From the NCBI GenBank assembly GCA_003290165.1, contig QNQO01008270.1, positions 109,982-173,981 of the forward strand: DNA of 64,000 bases, in the 5' to 3' direction. The translations under genes and the position numbers were made by a program. The notes beneath the pieces are model-generated. The model did no database searches. It had not been told where the DNA came from and worked only from the letters and a program-made list of their open reading frames with translations. Shown here one piece after another: positions 1-9,893 of this stretch (the stretch's first letter is position 1; the number at the start of each line of letters is the position of its first letter). Origin of the DNA: Berberis thunbergii. Taxonomy: Eukaryota > Streptophyta > Magnoliopsida > Ranunculales > Berberidaceae.

Positions 1-75
1 GGCAAGTCATGGCCATGGTTCTGAGCCATTGCAATAGATAGCCATGGTTTTAAGCTGTGGCAATTTTTTTTTTTT
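1..75. repeat. Degenerate CACTA subterminal repeats
   Basis: The motifs GCCATGGTTCTGAGCCATTG and GCCATGGTTTTAAGCTGTGG are decayed versions of the inverted motif (CACGGTT...AACCGTGGC) that fills 7215-7450 and 48570-49045. A poly-T run follows. I read this as the inner part of the left subterminal region of the same element. Confidence 0.55.
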
Positions 76-101
76 TTTGCTATCAAATGACTTTTTATTA
101 G

Positions 102-284
102 GTAAGTATCAACCACCTCTCAGATTGCAATATCACCAGGTGATGCATAAAAGGTTTGTGGCAGGAGATGGTGATCCAAGAATGATGAAGCATACAAATA
201 GAAACGAAATAAGAGCTCCAGTGAAAGCAAATAAGGCACTTGCAGTTGATCGCAGGCCCTCAGAGCAGTTGAGAAAATCAAAAG
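102..284 (+). other. Exon-like open segment, unidentified
   Basis: An open reading segment begins after a poly-T tract and TTATTAG, an acceptor-like site, and ends at AAAG|GTAGCT, a donor-like site. Its peptide starts near GKYQPPLRLQYHQVMHKRF and is basic and hydrophilic. I do not recognise the protein. It lies on the plus strand, opposite to the other captured exons in this element, so it is either a fragment captured in the other direction or a chance ORF. Confidence 0.3.
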
Positions 285-1038
285 GTAGCTACACGAAGAA
301 AATCATCAAGAAGAAACTGTCCATTTTACATAAAATCAAAAGTTATCTCGTACACAAAATAAGTAAATTTTTCCGATAGCTCTAGAAAATTCAGAATACA
401 GCCATCTACAGAATACTACAATCCCTCAATAAAATGGACATTATTTGAAAGAAAAATTGGTTCAAGCCTGTCTTGTGTCTGTGTGTTTGTATTCTCACAA
501 GGGTTCTGACGGCTTCCTTTCATCAGTTACAAAACCTGGAAAAGTAACATTTTATCAGAAACATATAAAAAATTATACCAGTACTAGCACATTTGATCAT
601 CGAGAAGTCGAATGAAGGAACAGAGTTTGATGCCCTTTTATGTTTTTACCTATAGGTTTTGGGATCTTAAATGTAACAAGTGATGTATTTTGATTCATCT
701 TATATTTAAAATAAAGGTTTGGGGATCCTTGAAACCCGTTTGCTTTCAAAAAAAAATTCCTAACTAATCTACTTGTATTCCAACAAGGGTGAAAAGAAAA
801 AAAGGATCAATACCTGATAATCCGTCGCCAATCTATTGGCTGCTGGCAACATGGAAAACCTGAACCAATTGCCTCTTTACGATGTCAGTTAATAGATAAC
901 TCACACATTGATGTGTTTGGAGAATGGTGTCTTTGATACTCTATAGCAAATCCCAAAGGAACTGTTTAAGTATAATGCAATCACCAATAACTTTTACAGT
1001 CACAAAGTAAATATCATACCAAGGGACTGCCTGAATGC
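285..1038. other. Intron-like or non-coding stretch
   Basis: AT-rich sequence without a convincing gene. A short minus-strand segment at about 814-870 reads FRFSMLPAANRLATDYQ and ends at a donor-like CAG|GTATTG, so it may be another captured exon. Its source is unknown. Confidence 0.3.
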
Positions 1039-1222
1039 TATTGGAACATCTTGGAATAAGCCTTCCTCTCCAAATCACGTCTCTCAGCTATCTGTAATTC
1101 ATATAGTAGCCTTTAGAACCAATTAGAAGTAACAAATTTTTGCAATAGAAATTTTCCTAGACGAGGAATAAGCTACTAACCTTCTTCATAGCAGCATCAA
1201 GTTCCTTTTTTATAGCACCTGA
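1039..1222 (-). other. Two small exon-like segments, unidentified source
   Basis: On the minus strand a short exon encodes GAIKKELDAAMKK and ends at AAG|GTTAGT (about 1182-1220). It is followed, after an acceptor-like AG, by IAERRDLERKAYSKMFQ and then a stop (about 1040-1093). Both are charged and helical, and they read as neighbouring exons of one coiled-coil-like protein. I cannot name the family. They lie downstream of the UPL-like exons in the same orientation. Confidence 0.35.
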
Positions 1223-1639
1223 AAGACATATAGTCAAATATAAGAAATAGAGCTTTACATTCTTACGATTTCTAATTACTAATTAACTTGTACAAGCAAC
1301 CTCATTGGCCAAACTAATTGAAGATATGGCGCCCAATTAGTAAATAATCTAGTTTGGTCTAAGGCCATTTACAGTTTGAATGTGCTTCCCAAGACATGAA
1401 AGCATAGCTGTGCAGGGATAGATGTAGGATAAAAAATTGGTATTTGCTTCAATCATAATAAAAGTTTTGATAAACCAGGTGTTTTAAACTGCAATTTGTG
1501 CAGGTGTTTTAAAACTGGAGCCAAATAAGAACAAGAGAAGTATCATATATAGTGTTTGAATTCAAATTATAAGGAAGTCACACAATCAATGAACAAAAAA
1601 GATTCTGCCATAATGATCACTGATAATCACTCACAGTAG

Positions 1640-2174
1640 AAAAGTCAGTTTCAGGAAGAAAATCTTGCGGATCACATAGTGCCAACACCAAAACATGGTT
1701 GTCTTTCCTCGTAAACATACCAGCAAGAAAACTGTGACATGGCAAATGAAATTAGCTTGGTTCAAGCTTGTTGATGTTTAAAAAGCTGAGGGAAATTTTC
1801 TTCTTTACCTTGAAATGTTTGTTTCCTCGAGTAAGTCAGGAAGCATATCAGATCTGCTGAAGTACAATATTTTATTGATAATAGAAAGGGCACCATAACA
1901 AACATTCAAGTTTACACCAGAACTAACTACCTATTATTGAAATGGGTAAGGGTGTTATAATAAACAAAATAATAATAAATAACATTGATATACAAAATCC
2001 AAATATAAAAGAGCAAACCTGGACTAAGACAGGAAGAATGTCCATGCCAAACTGTTGCAAAAGTTCAGGTTGCTCTAGGACAAGCTTTTCCCTTTCAGTT
2101 ACCGCCGAATTATCTCCCGTGTTTACTGATAAAAGAGGGAGTAGCAAATTGAGGAGCCTCAAAACTCCATCTAT
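1640..2174 (-). pseudogene. Captured fragment of a UPL3/UPL4-type HECT E3 ubiquitin ligase (armadillo-repeat part)
   Basis: UPL3 and UPL4 are plant HECT ubiquitin ligases with an N-terminal armadillo region and a C-terminal HECT domain. Three minus-strand exons are visible. Exon 2174-2019 encodes 52 residues including LVLEQPELLQQFGMDILPVL, a stretch I recognise from this family, and runs from CTACAG to CAG|GTTTGC. Exon about 1858-1809 reads SDMLPDLLEETNISR before GTAAAG. The next, near 1735-1650, starts FLAGMFTRKDNHVLVLAL. The order and phase match an authentic gene, so introns were carried along. The HECT domain and both ends of the protein are absent. The TRKD wording leans towards UPL4 rather than UPL3. 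Confidence 0.72.
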
Positions 2175-2551
2175 CTGTAGAAAAAAAGTTTTAATCTCCA
2201 TGTTACTATCTGATAAAATTTAAAGTGACCTTTTGTTGAAACTTTGAAAAAACTGAAACAAAATCACATTTAACGATTTGCAAATGAATAGTTAGTTTGG
2301 ACCTAACAGGAGAAGGCGAAATAGTCATTGTTTCTGGATATTTGTAAAAAGGAAAGCGCCACAAGATTAAAATAAATTAAAAATAAACACGGTTCGCCAA
2401 ATATTTCTCATCATCAGTGGAAGGCAAGTAGAATCAATGCTCTGCTCTGCTCCAAATACTCAGTTGAACTAACATCTTGCAGATGCAGATCAACAAATAC
2501 TAGCAATAACTTCAAACAATTCATACACACTTGAAACAAAAACTAGTATAC

Positions 2552-2655
2552 CTTTCCAAGGCCTACATGGACAATGGAAGTTTTGTCAATTTTGAAATCA
2601 ATACGACCCCGTTTTGCCTCACTCATTGCTCCAGCAACATCACTAGTCACATAAC
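2552..2655 (-). pseudogene. Captured exon of ribosomal protein L1 (organellar type)
   Basis: The minus strand after GCTAG (acceptor) encodes YVTSDVAGAMSEAKRGRID, then FKIDKTSIVHVGLGK, and ends at AAAG|GTATAC (donor). The pattern of an Ala-rich helix, a Lys-Arg turn, then F-x-x-D-K-T-x-I-V-H-x-G is the bacterial/plastid ribosomal L1 signature that normally contacts 23S rRNA. Only this one exon is present, between the dicarboxylate-transporter and UPL-like fragments. No neighbouring L1 exon was seen. It could come from the plastid- or mitochondrion-targeted paralogue. Confidence 0.6.
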
Positions 2656-3431
2656 CTAGCTATATGATATCACTAGCTGTGTTCACTTAAGGAGAAAATT
2701 TTCTATTGGAGAACTTGAAAAGACGGTAAGAGATGGGGGAGAAACCAGGAAAAAAGTTTTCCACCTTAAAGCTTGAAGATGACCATGTATTTTGGAAAAA
2801 CATTCTATGCTCCTCCATATAGAAAAAAAAAAAAGAGAATCGACAACATGAAATTTATTATGATCTCCACCTTCTTGGTTTATTCAAAAATTTTGGAAAT
2901 TATTTCTTTTACCCCAAAAAATATTTCCCAAAAGACATCGTCATCTTCTACCTCAAGGTGGAAAAGTTTTCCCACTTACTCTCCCACCTCTTCTCTTATT
3001 TATTTTTTTGTAGTTTCCCATCAACAATTTTCCTTAGAACACTCCCTAAAAAATTATTGTGGGATTGGAAATGCAACAAAAGTAGTTAGTTTTGGTGAAA
3101 AAAAAGATGAGCTAGTTGGTTGTTCCTGTAGTCAGATTTCACAAGCTGTTAAACTACTTTAAGTCAAAGTGAGAAAAATAACCAAAAATAGGGTAGGAAT
3201 TTAGTACAGTGGAGATCATCCACACCCTATTGAAGTCTATTCTAATTAAAGCTCTATAAAACATGGCATTTTCTTTACATGTGTACGCCTGGAAATTTTT
3301 GGAGTCCCCAAAAATGCCCAGTTACTTTTTTGCAGCAATATGGAGAAACAACATTATAATGTATTGCCAAATGCAGCCAAGTTACGCATAAGAAGCTCAA
3401 TTTTGAAGACAAAAATGTGTAAATTGTGTAC
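2656..3431. other. Non-coding stretch between captured fragments
   Basis: AT-rich sequence with poly-A and poly-T tracts and no recognised gene. The plus-strand ORF at 2773-3162 is low complexity and resembles no family known to me. Confidence 0.3.
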
Positions 3432-3880
3432 CTTCATAATATGTAGCAGCTTGAGCACTACTATAATGGTTAAGTCCACCAAATAAGCTTGTGTTGTATG
3501 TAAGAGTCAGTGCTGACAAAACACCAGGAACTCCAGCCGCCAAGTGCATAGCAAGAAATGAAGAATACAGAGCTCCTATATGAGCAGCCTGACTAGCAAA
3601 TATATAGTGAATGAGGAAGTAAGTTGCCTGAAGCACGACAAATGTTGCAGGCCAGCTCAATGAGAAAGACTGAAGAGCAGTGGCCACACAATTAGACACC
3701 TAGGCGACAATACCCAGGTTAGATAGTTGGCCTGCCATACCCACTAGAACTGAAAACCAAGCTAAGGTATCCCATGCAGACTTTTCACTTAGGCAATCAT
3801 TCTAATCCACCACCCCTAATAGCAGTTGTATGGAAAGACCAAGCATTGCAGTAACAACACTGGATATACCCACAACCTCT
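3432..3880 (-). pseudogene. Captured exon of plastid dicarboxylate transporter (DiT type), two in-frame stops
   Basis: DiT proteins exchange malate for 2-oxoglutarate or glutamate across the inner plastid envelope. The minus-strand exon runs from GCAG (acceptor, 3884-3881) to AAG|GTACAC. It encodes LSEKSAWDTLAWFSVLVGMA, later ALYSSFLAMHLAAGVPGVL and FGGLNHYSSAQAATYY, which match the family closely, including the hydrophobic helices and the HYSS motif. Two UAG codons interrupt it: one before NDCLSEK and one before VSNCVA. In each case the family has tryptophan, so TGG to TAG is the simplest change. Upstream and downstream DiT exons were not found. The fragment is non-functional and lies in line with the other captured exons. 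Confidence 0.85.
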
Positions 3881-4147
3881 CTGCATACAAAGCTTAATAA
3901 TGTTAGAAAGACTCTAAACAAAGAAGTATACTTTGAATAATAACAAAAAACAACTCAATAAATATTGACAGAAGGAAATGTCACTTTCATTCATACAAAT
4001 TAGCTACAAGACATTTCTTATTTATAATTACAGTAACATGCGTTTCAACAAACCCACCTGCACAGATTTCCTCATTTTGTCAAGCAAATGATGGTAACAA
4101 AACCAAGACTCCATGGTTGGTTTTTTTATTTGGTTTTGGTTGCTTAC

Positions 4148-4218
4148 AGGTTTGTCGTGGATGCCAAGTTGATCCCAAGTGATGACCTCCAAGAGCTCCT
4201 CCAATGTGCCATACCCAC
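4148..4218 (-). pseudogene. Captured exon of a LONELY GUY (LOG) cytokinin-activating enzyme
   Basis: LOG enzymes convert cytokinin riboside monophosphates to free bases. The 71-bp minus-strand exon begins after TGCTGCAG and ends before GTAAGC. It reads [20 protein letters not shown] then HDKP, which contains the family nucleotide-binding signature PGGYGTxEE, with the first glycine split over the intron. It is intact as an exon. A possible next exon at about 4034-4092 ([13 protein letters not shown]) vaguely resembles the following LOG helix. The N-terminal exons with the catalytic Arg are absent. Confidence 0.8.
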
Positions 4219-4737
4219 CTGCAGCAGGAAATGAAAAATCTTATAATCTCTAGCAAACAATAATAATGTCACTGAAAAATTGCTGGTCAGATAAAAAAAA
4301 TCCATTCTTGCTGCAGTGGATTGAAAATCAATTCAACCAATCAATCTTCTCTTCACAAAATATAATCTAATTTACACAGCACCACCATCACATCCTATAC
4401 CCAATCTCCCAAACTACTAAAACACAAAACCCAAGCAACCAAAAAGAAAAATCAAAGTTTTCTTTCAACATTACAGCCGCATTACAAAAGCATCAAACAT
4501 TCAACACCCAGTAACCAAAGTTCTAACCTAAACATAACCCTAACCCTAGAAATTCATTCTCTACCAGAAAGTCACAAGAGCATTTCCCCTCTTTCTAGCC
4601 CAAAATTATATATGGTCTATATAACTGGGTGGCATCTGACCCAACAAACGCTAAAACTTGCAAATCCCTGATCTATATGGTCTCGGTGATTAGTTCTCTA
4701 ATTTTATAAAACGATTAATAAAGAGAAACATAAATAC
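4219..4737. other. Non-coding, intron-like stretch
   Basis: AT- and A-rich sequence between the LOG and MAP65 fragments, with no coding match. A short telomere-like run, aaccctaaccctag, occurs at about 4536-4549. At this length it is not a telomeric repeat array. Confidence 0.35.
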
Positions 4738-5172
4738 CCGATTGTAGTCTTCAAGCCAACTCACCTCTTCATAAGCTAACATTATATCTTTTCTGCTGAG
4801 GGACTCTTCTTTTGGTTGTACTATTTGATTTCCATATCAGCCAATAACTCAGAGGGTTCAACGTTCCCAGAATCAATCAAAGTCATTATTTATTCTTGAG
4901 CAACCTCTGGATCAATTATTACATGAGCACGGGCATATATATCTTCGAGCTCAGTTTGTTTTTTAAAAGTTGTCTCTTTCATCCTACTAGCTTTTAGATG
5001 ATCAAACCGTTCAACTTCCACCTCAGCCTAACAAGAAGAAAATGTTGGTACAAGTAAAACAAGCTAAACTGCTGAATCTAATCCAATATAGTAGTATGTA
5101 CGTATAAACAGTAGACTCAATTGGCTAACCTATTCAATCAATTCAAGAGCAAGGGCCCCAGGGATGGTGACT
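4738..5172 (-). pseudogene. Captured fragment of a MAP65 (Ase1/PRC1 family) microtubule bundler
   Basis: MAP65 proteins cross-link antiparallel microtubules. Exon about 5172-5130 encodes VTIPGALALELIE followed by UAG where the family has Gln, then the donor GTTAGC. Exon 5037-4738 starts after TTGTTAG with AEVEVERFDHLKASRMKETT, continues QTELEDIYARAHVIIDPEVA and IMTLIDSGNVEPSELLADM, then needs a one-base frame change to continue QIVQPKEESLSRKDI and SWLEDYNR. A second stop lies after VAQE. The order and the intron position match a real MAP65 gene. Two nonsense codons and one frameshift show that it no longer makes protein. Confidence 0.85.
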
Positions 5173-7000
5173 TTTTTGAGTGAGAAAATAAATATCAACT
5201 AAGAAGCAATCAAAATAAAAAAACTTAGAGATCTATCATTCACACACAGCTGATATCTATGAATTGCATCATCTCGCTTGACTAACGATACATCTTTGTC
5301 CTTAAACTGAGAGGTATGATTAGTCTGGAAATTGCTTGTAAAAGAGTAATATTCCTTCCAGTAACCCAACTGAGAGTTTATAGCTTTCATATTGATAACA
5401 AAACAAAATAAGTTGTATAAAACTATAACAAATTTTTTTGTCTCTCATTGTAAAGCTAGATAGAAATTGGCTTTGTGCTACGTTAAAATGCCCAACAAGC
5501 TCCCTTGATGTATTTAACATGTTCTATATCATTGGATATGTGGTTCAGCAAATAAGTGCAAATAATCATAAATTTGCATAATTGCATTCCAATATCAGAA
5601 ACAAGTGAAATGAAGATGAAAGTCGGATTCATGAATCAAAACATAAAAATGATGCAAGTCTTCTATACGAAACTTATTGATGACAAATAAGATGAAGGTA
5701 ACTTATTAACACCAATAATAATGCAGTAAAGATAAAAGAAATAAACAATTGCTGAAAGAGGACCTGCTGCAGTTGAACCTCCATTGTCAATAACCTTTAC
5801 TAGGACCATAGTGGTAACAGGTTGCACAACCTGTTCAGGTATGAAGTTAATTTTTTCATAAACCAAATGAACTGTTAACAGAGATACAAAACTCCAAATA
5901 AGGCCCATTTGACCGTACTATTCTTTGGGAATTTCTTTATCTGTTGTCTCTAAAATAAAAAGTATGTTTCTAGTTTCTCATTGCTCTCTGAATCTCTCCT
6001 TATAAGCAAATAGAATGGAAAGTAAACCACATCATCATGCACAACAAAAGTGATATTCTTTATGTTTTGACAGTAAACAATATGCAAAGTCACTAGCATA
6101 CACAAAATTATCAAATTTGATAAACATTTAGGAATTAGGATTAAGAGTGAGATTGAACACATTCAATAAAACATTCAAACTATGAACTAAGATCTACTAT
6201 TAGAGAAGCTTTCAGGCCTCGTTCCAACTAAATACTAATTTGTCAAAATGGTAGAAAATAAACGAAAGTTTTGACATATTGAACAAAAAAGGTACAAACT
6301 TCTCAAGAATAATGAAAATCCGGAAATTTCTTTGAATATTCAACAAACATATGAGATAAAATGAGCAGAGATTTGTACCTAAGATTAGCATGACCTTCAA
6401 TTACATACATAATTGAAGCATTTTATCAAACAACTAGTGTTCACTTGAAATTGTTCCATATCTTTCAAACTCTTTCATCAAGGGATAGATTAATTGAAAC
6501 ATTTTATCAAACAACTCATGTTCAAGTCAAATTGTTCCATATCGTTCAAACTCTTTCATAAGGGATAGATTTTCACATATTTATTCTCAATGTTAGTAAT
6601 TCTCGTTGTTAATGATCTTTCCTACTCGAAGTAGAGGGTTTTCCTCTAAATCTTCAAAGCAAGATGAATTAATGAAGATGAGAGTTCATTGATACATTTA
6701 CCTTAGAAAATCGATGAACTCAAAGAAAATTTGTATCTGAAATGAAGCACAAAAGACCTAGAAATAAAATAGCCATCAATGAAGTTCACTACACCTCCTT
6801 TAGATTATCTTCTAGGTCTTCGATTCGATTTCCTTCAAAGACATCTCCATAGGTAAAACAAAAAGAACATATGTCACAGGATGTAACCAATAAGAAGAAG
6901 AAAAAAAAATAGGAAGAAGATATTAACAAAGAGATCTAAAGAATAAGGAGATCTAAAGAAAAAGAAGGAGATCTTACCTTCTCAAACCTTCTTCTTTTTC
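5173..7000 (-). other. Captured-region remainder with unidentified exon-like segments
   Basis: Mostly AT-rich. Minus-strand open stretches are at 5211-5520 (contains LGYWKEYYSFTSNFQTNHTS) and 5750-5840 (VVQPVTTMVLVKVIDNGGST), the latter after a pyrimidine-poor acceptor. Neither belongs to a family I can name. A duplicated stretch of about 60 bp occurs at 6410-6480 and 6493-6560, sharing CATTTTATCAAACAACT and TCAAACTCTTTCAT. The purine/pyrimidine-rich area from 6890 on leads into the repeat-rich end. Confidence 0.35.
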
Positions 7001-7140
7001 TTCTTCTTCTTCTTCTATCGTCCTCTCCTTCTTTCGTCCTTCTTCTTCTCTGCTTCGAGAATCAGGCCCTTCTTCTTCTCTGCTTCGAGAATCAGGTCCT
7101 TCTTATACTCTGCTTTGAGAATCAGTGATTGTGAAGAGGA
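6986..7140. repeat. CT-rich minisatellite near CACTA end
   Basis: A unit containing CTTCTTCTCTGCTTCGAGAA is repeated about three times (around 7048, 7074 and 7100) after a (TTC)n tract. It lies just inside the subterminal repeats, the position taken by a different CT-rich minisatellite in the element at 48549. The minus-strand reading is a Lys/Glu repeat (LILEAEKKK). Confidence 0.7.
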
Positions 7141-7214
7141 GGTGTGGAGAGAGTATGTTTTTCCCCAATTTTTTTTGCCAAAGCGCGAAACTGCTCCCTC
7201 CAAAGCGCGAAAGT

Positions 7215-7450
7215 GAAAAAAATTTAGTTACGGTTTTAAACCGCTGGCATTTTTAGCCACGGTTATAACCGTTGGCAGTTATAGCCACGGTTTAAAACCG
7301 TGGCAACCCTTTTGGTGTAGTGTTTTTTGGCCACGGTTTTATTTTTTAGCCACGATTTTAAAACCGTTGGCCGTTATAGCCACGGTTTTTAGCCGTGGCA
7401 ATTAAACCAACGGCTTAGAGCCGTGGCCACCTCTCCGTAGCTAAACAAGC
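7215..7450. repeat. CACTA subterminal inverted-motif repeats
   Basis: At least six copies of a palindromic motif, a CCACGG half followed by TTTAAAACCGTGG-like sequence, occur here. CACTA transposase-accessory proteins of the TNPA type bind such subterminal motifs. An extra TTTTGGTGTAGTG terminus-like sequence lies at 7310-7322, so the end may have been duplicated or reset. Confidence 0.8.
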
Positions 7451-7451
7451 C

Positions 7452-7464
7452 TTTTGGTGTAGTG
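7452..7464 (-). repeat. CACTA terminal inverted repeat
   Basis: TTTTGGTGTAGTG is the reverse complement of CACTACACCAAAA. It marks the outer end, with non-element sequence beginning GAGTCG at 7465. The expected 3-bp TSD would be GAG, which can only be checked at the other end outside the window. Confidence 0.8.
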
Positions 7465-7788
7465 GAGTCGCACCTAGCTGAAAGTGTCCCAAGGAGGACG
7501 TTGCGCCCCTGAGAGGGGGTGGATTGTGACAGCCTTGTGTGGGCGGGCTCTGAGGCTGATGAGTTACCATGTGTTGGCGAGAGGTGAGGCTGACAAGCTA
7601 CAATGTGTGGGCGGGCTCAGATGCCGGCATGCTACATAGGTGTTATAGTCTCACATCGCTTGGGTGAGGGAAGGGTATGTGTTATATATGTGTGACGTTG
7701 GATCCCCTTGGTATGACACATTTTAAAGCCGTGAGGGTGGTTAAGCCCAAAGCGGACATTATCATACCATGTTGATCGGGTCGTTATA
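7465..7788 (+). mobile_element. TRIM-like LTR with polypurine tract (fragment)
   Basis: A purine tract, GAGAGGGGGTGGAT (7511-7524), precedes TGTGAC at 7525. The following about 264 bp end in CGGGTCGTTATA (7788). This arrangement, with the internal motifs CTCACATCGC, GGTTGGATCCC-like and TTTTAAAGCCGTG, mirrors on the opposite strand the LTR of the intact TRIM at 40667-41223. The unit appears to be the 3' LTR plus a short internal stub, the rest probably separated by the adjacent CACTA insertion. Confidence 0.6.
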
Positions 7789-8410
7789 AGCTGAGCAAAT
7801 AATGTGGACCTTTCCTAATCCTTTGGTTGCCCACAAAGCGAGTGATAAACGCCTTGGCCAGTGTCTGAAATGAATCAATCGACCTTGAGGGAGACTATTA
7901 AACCAAGTTAGTGTTGCTTTCTTTAGGCTGGTAGGGAATGTTCGACACATGACTACTTTTAATCTCTCTTTCAATGTGATCACGTGATGGTAATGGCCTA
8001 GGCGATCGGACGTCCCGTCATAAAATTTCAGTTTTGAGGGGCTGAACTTCTTAGGTAGTGGCGCGTACATGGTCTGATTAATGAACGGGGAAACGATGAG
8101 GTTGTACAACACATTCGGATTGGTGGCCCCAAGTTGAAGGGGATTTTGTGTAGTGGGTTTTGTCAGCCTTATACATCGGGTCTCCATAGACCACCTTGTA
8201 CCCTTGATTCCCGCCATATTTGGTCCCTTGAAAGTCAGTGGAAATTTTATGGCTTTCCTGAACGCACTCCCTATTCTCCTGCGGAGACAGGGTCCTTTCT
8301 GCCTCCCTGTCACCTCCTACAGATGGTGGGTTCTGTTGAGCAAGCATTTCCACCACCCGAGCAATTTGTTGCACTTGGGCTAATAGTTGGTCCACTATAG
8401 GATCCGTCAT
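7789..8410 (-). pseudogene. Ty3-gypsy gag remnant
   Basis: The minus strand encodes gag-like motifs: PLPKKFSPSKLKFYDGTSD, then ERLKVVMCRTFPTSLKKATL and TWFNSLPQG, with an N-terminal MTDPIVDQLLAQVQQ-like start near 8410. The same pattern (KKFTPSKFNVYDG, WFNNFPP) occurs in the gag at 28.5-29.5 kb. Two overlapping frames are needed, so it contains a frameshift. No zinc knuckle, protease or polymerase follows. Confidence 0.7.
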
Positions 8411-9893
8411 TACAACAACTAGTGCGAGGGCCTGGTGTGTAAAAGAAATAACGAGGCTAGGTTTTTTTTTAACTATTTTATAAAGCTCTAATTGGGTTTT
8501 CTAATTTTATTTTTTTTGCTAAATGTACACACACTTTTTACTTATTTAACCACTTAAAATAAAACCAGGTTTTACACATTATAAAATTATAATACATTAC
8601 AATTAATAAGTAAATATTATTTATATTGTGTAATTAGGCGGGTATTACAATATATACACCTCAAAAGAATCTCGTCTCGAGATTTGAAAGGTAAAAAAGT
8701 CATGTAAATTTTAAAAAAAATTAAAACTGGCAAACAAAATAAAATTTAAAAAAAATACATTTTCAGATGAGAAGTTATTCAAATCCTATACTCATAGAAA
8801 ACTTTTATATCATACAAAGTCATACATCAAACGTGCATAAGTTGTTACCTGCGTTTATATATAATATTTTAATAAGAATACAAAAATAATAGATTGAAAC
8901 ACTTTATGTACAAAAATATTTATTAAGGACAGTGAAAAAGTACGGGTGTTGCAATATATACAACTCAAATGAATCTCGTCCCGAGATTCGATAGAGAGGG
9001 TAACAAGGTAATTAATTATACAAGAAGCCAACAATTTACCGTATGAAACAACATTAGAATCCAAATAATAAACCATTCCAGAATATATTTTTGTTAACCC
9101 TCTTTAAGAAACAAACCACATATCACATAAACAAACAAATAGCTCATGTATATACCTATAACATCATGAACACAATCACACAAAACATATATTATAAAGA
9201 TTTTGTAAATGAAATTTTTTATGGGGTGTTACAAAGTGCTCGAAGCATCTACATTTAGGTATTTTTTATTTTATAGCTTGAAAATAATTTGTTGCATGGT
9301 TTCTCCTGCATCATTCACATTACTTATTATTTCTACATGTATTTGAAAAAATAACAAGGTTGAGCACAATGGAAAGAAAAACCCTTTCTCATTTATAATA
9401 GATTTCTAGAGTTGTTTTTTTTCCATAATCATATATATGTGTGTGTGTTGTTATTGTTTACAAGGTTAATTTGATTAAGTAATATGATATTTCTTCAGTA
9501 TTCAAAAAATTTCAGCTAGTTGATGAATGTAACTTAACTGTTGACCTATTTTGGGGTTTACTCAATTGATAACAATTTACAAGCTTGGATGTTATTAATT
9601 GTTTAGTTTCTTTTTGTTGGTAAGTATTTTATATATATAGACTTCATCGTAGATTTTTGATTACCAATACTATCAACTTTGGGGCAGTGCACTTAATTTA
9701 GAGGAGAGCAATTATATACCTATAGCACATTGCCAACATATTGGGTTTTGGTTGCTCATATCCAGTGATAAGGTAAACCTTTAAAATCCCCTTTGTTATA
9801 CTTGTTTCTTTATGAATGAGTACAAGATAGGTCTAATTTAATTATCCACATAGCACAACGACAACCATTTATCTAATCTAGGTGAGAATAAGA
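8411..9893. other. AT-rich intergenic stretch with short diverged repeat
   Basis: No gene seen. A 40-bp motif is present twice, at about 8643-8684 and 8946-8989, sharing CAATATATACA and GAATCTCGTC. Similar ACAATATA...ATCTCGTC(T/C)CGAGATT sequences commonly accompany decayed gypsy elements. I see no TIR or LTR pair here. Confidence 0.35.

Larger units (their letters stand above)
1..7464 (-). mobile_element. CACTA (En/Spm) element carrying captured gene fragments (Pack-CACTA), left end outside window
   Basis: The right terminus is TTTTGGTGTAGTG at 7452-7464, the reverse complement of CACTACACCAAAA, a canonical CACTA end. It is identical over 13 bp to the left terminus at 48549. About 250 bp inside the end are palindromic subterminal repeats (7215-7450), and a degenerate set of the same motifs lies at 1-70, suggesting that the other end is just outside the window. 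No transposase is visible, so the copy is non-autonomous. Between the repeat blocks are exon-sized minus-strand matches to at least five unrelated plant genes. The minus label reflects that the 7464 end resembles the transposase-proximal end of the element at 48549. The missing left TIR and TSD are the main uncertainty. Confidence 0.72.

Noticed and set aside
44..379. Complete small protein gene
   Set aside because: The first part of the frame reads through a poly-T tract, and the better explanation is an internal exon with splice sites at 102 and 284.
4536..4549. AACCCTAACCCTA telomere-like motif
   Set aside because: Only two units; occurs by chance and in many promoters.
1640..5172. A genuine cluster of five host genes
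   Set aside because: Each is represented by one to three internal exons only, several with stops, packed within 3.5 kb and next to a CACTA terminus.
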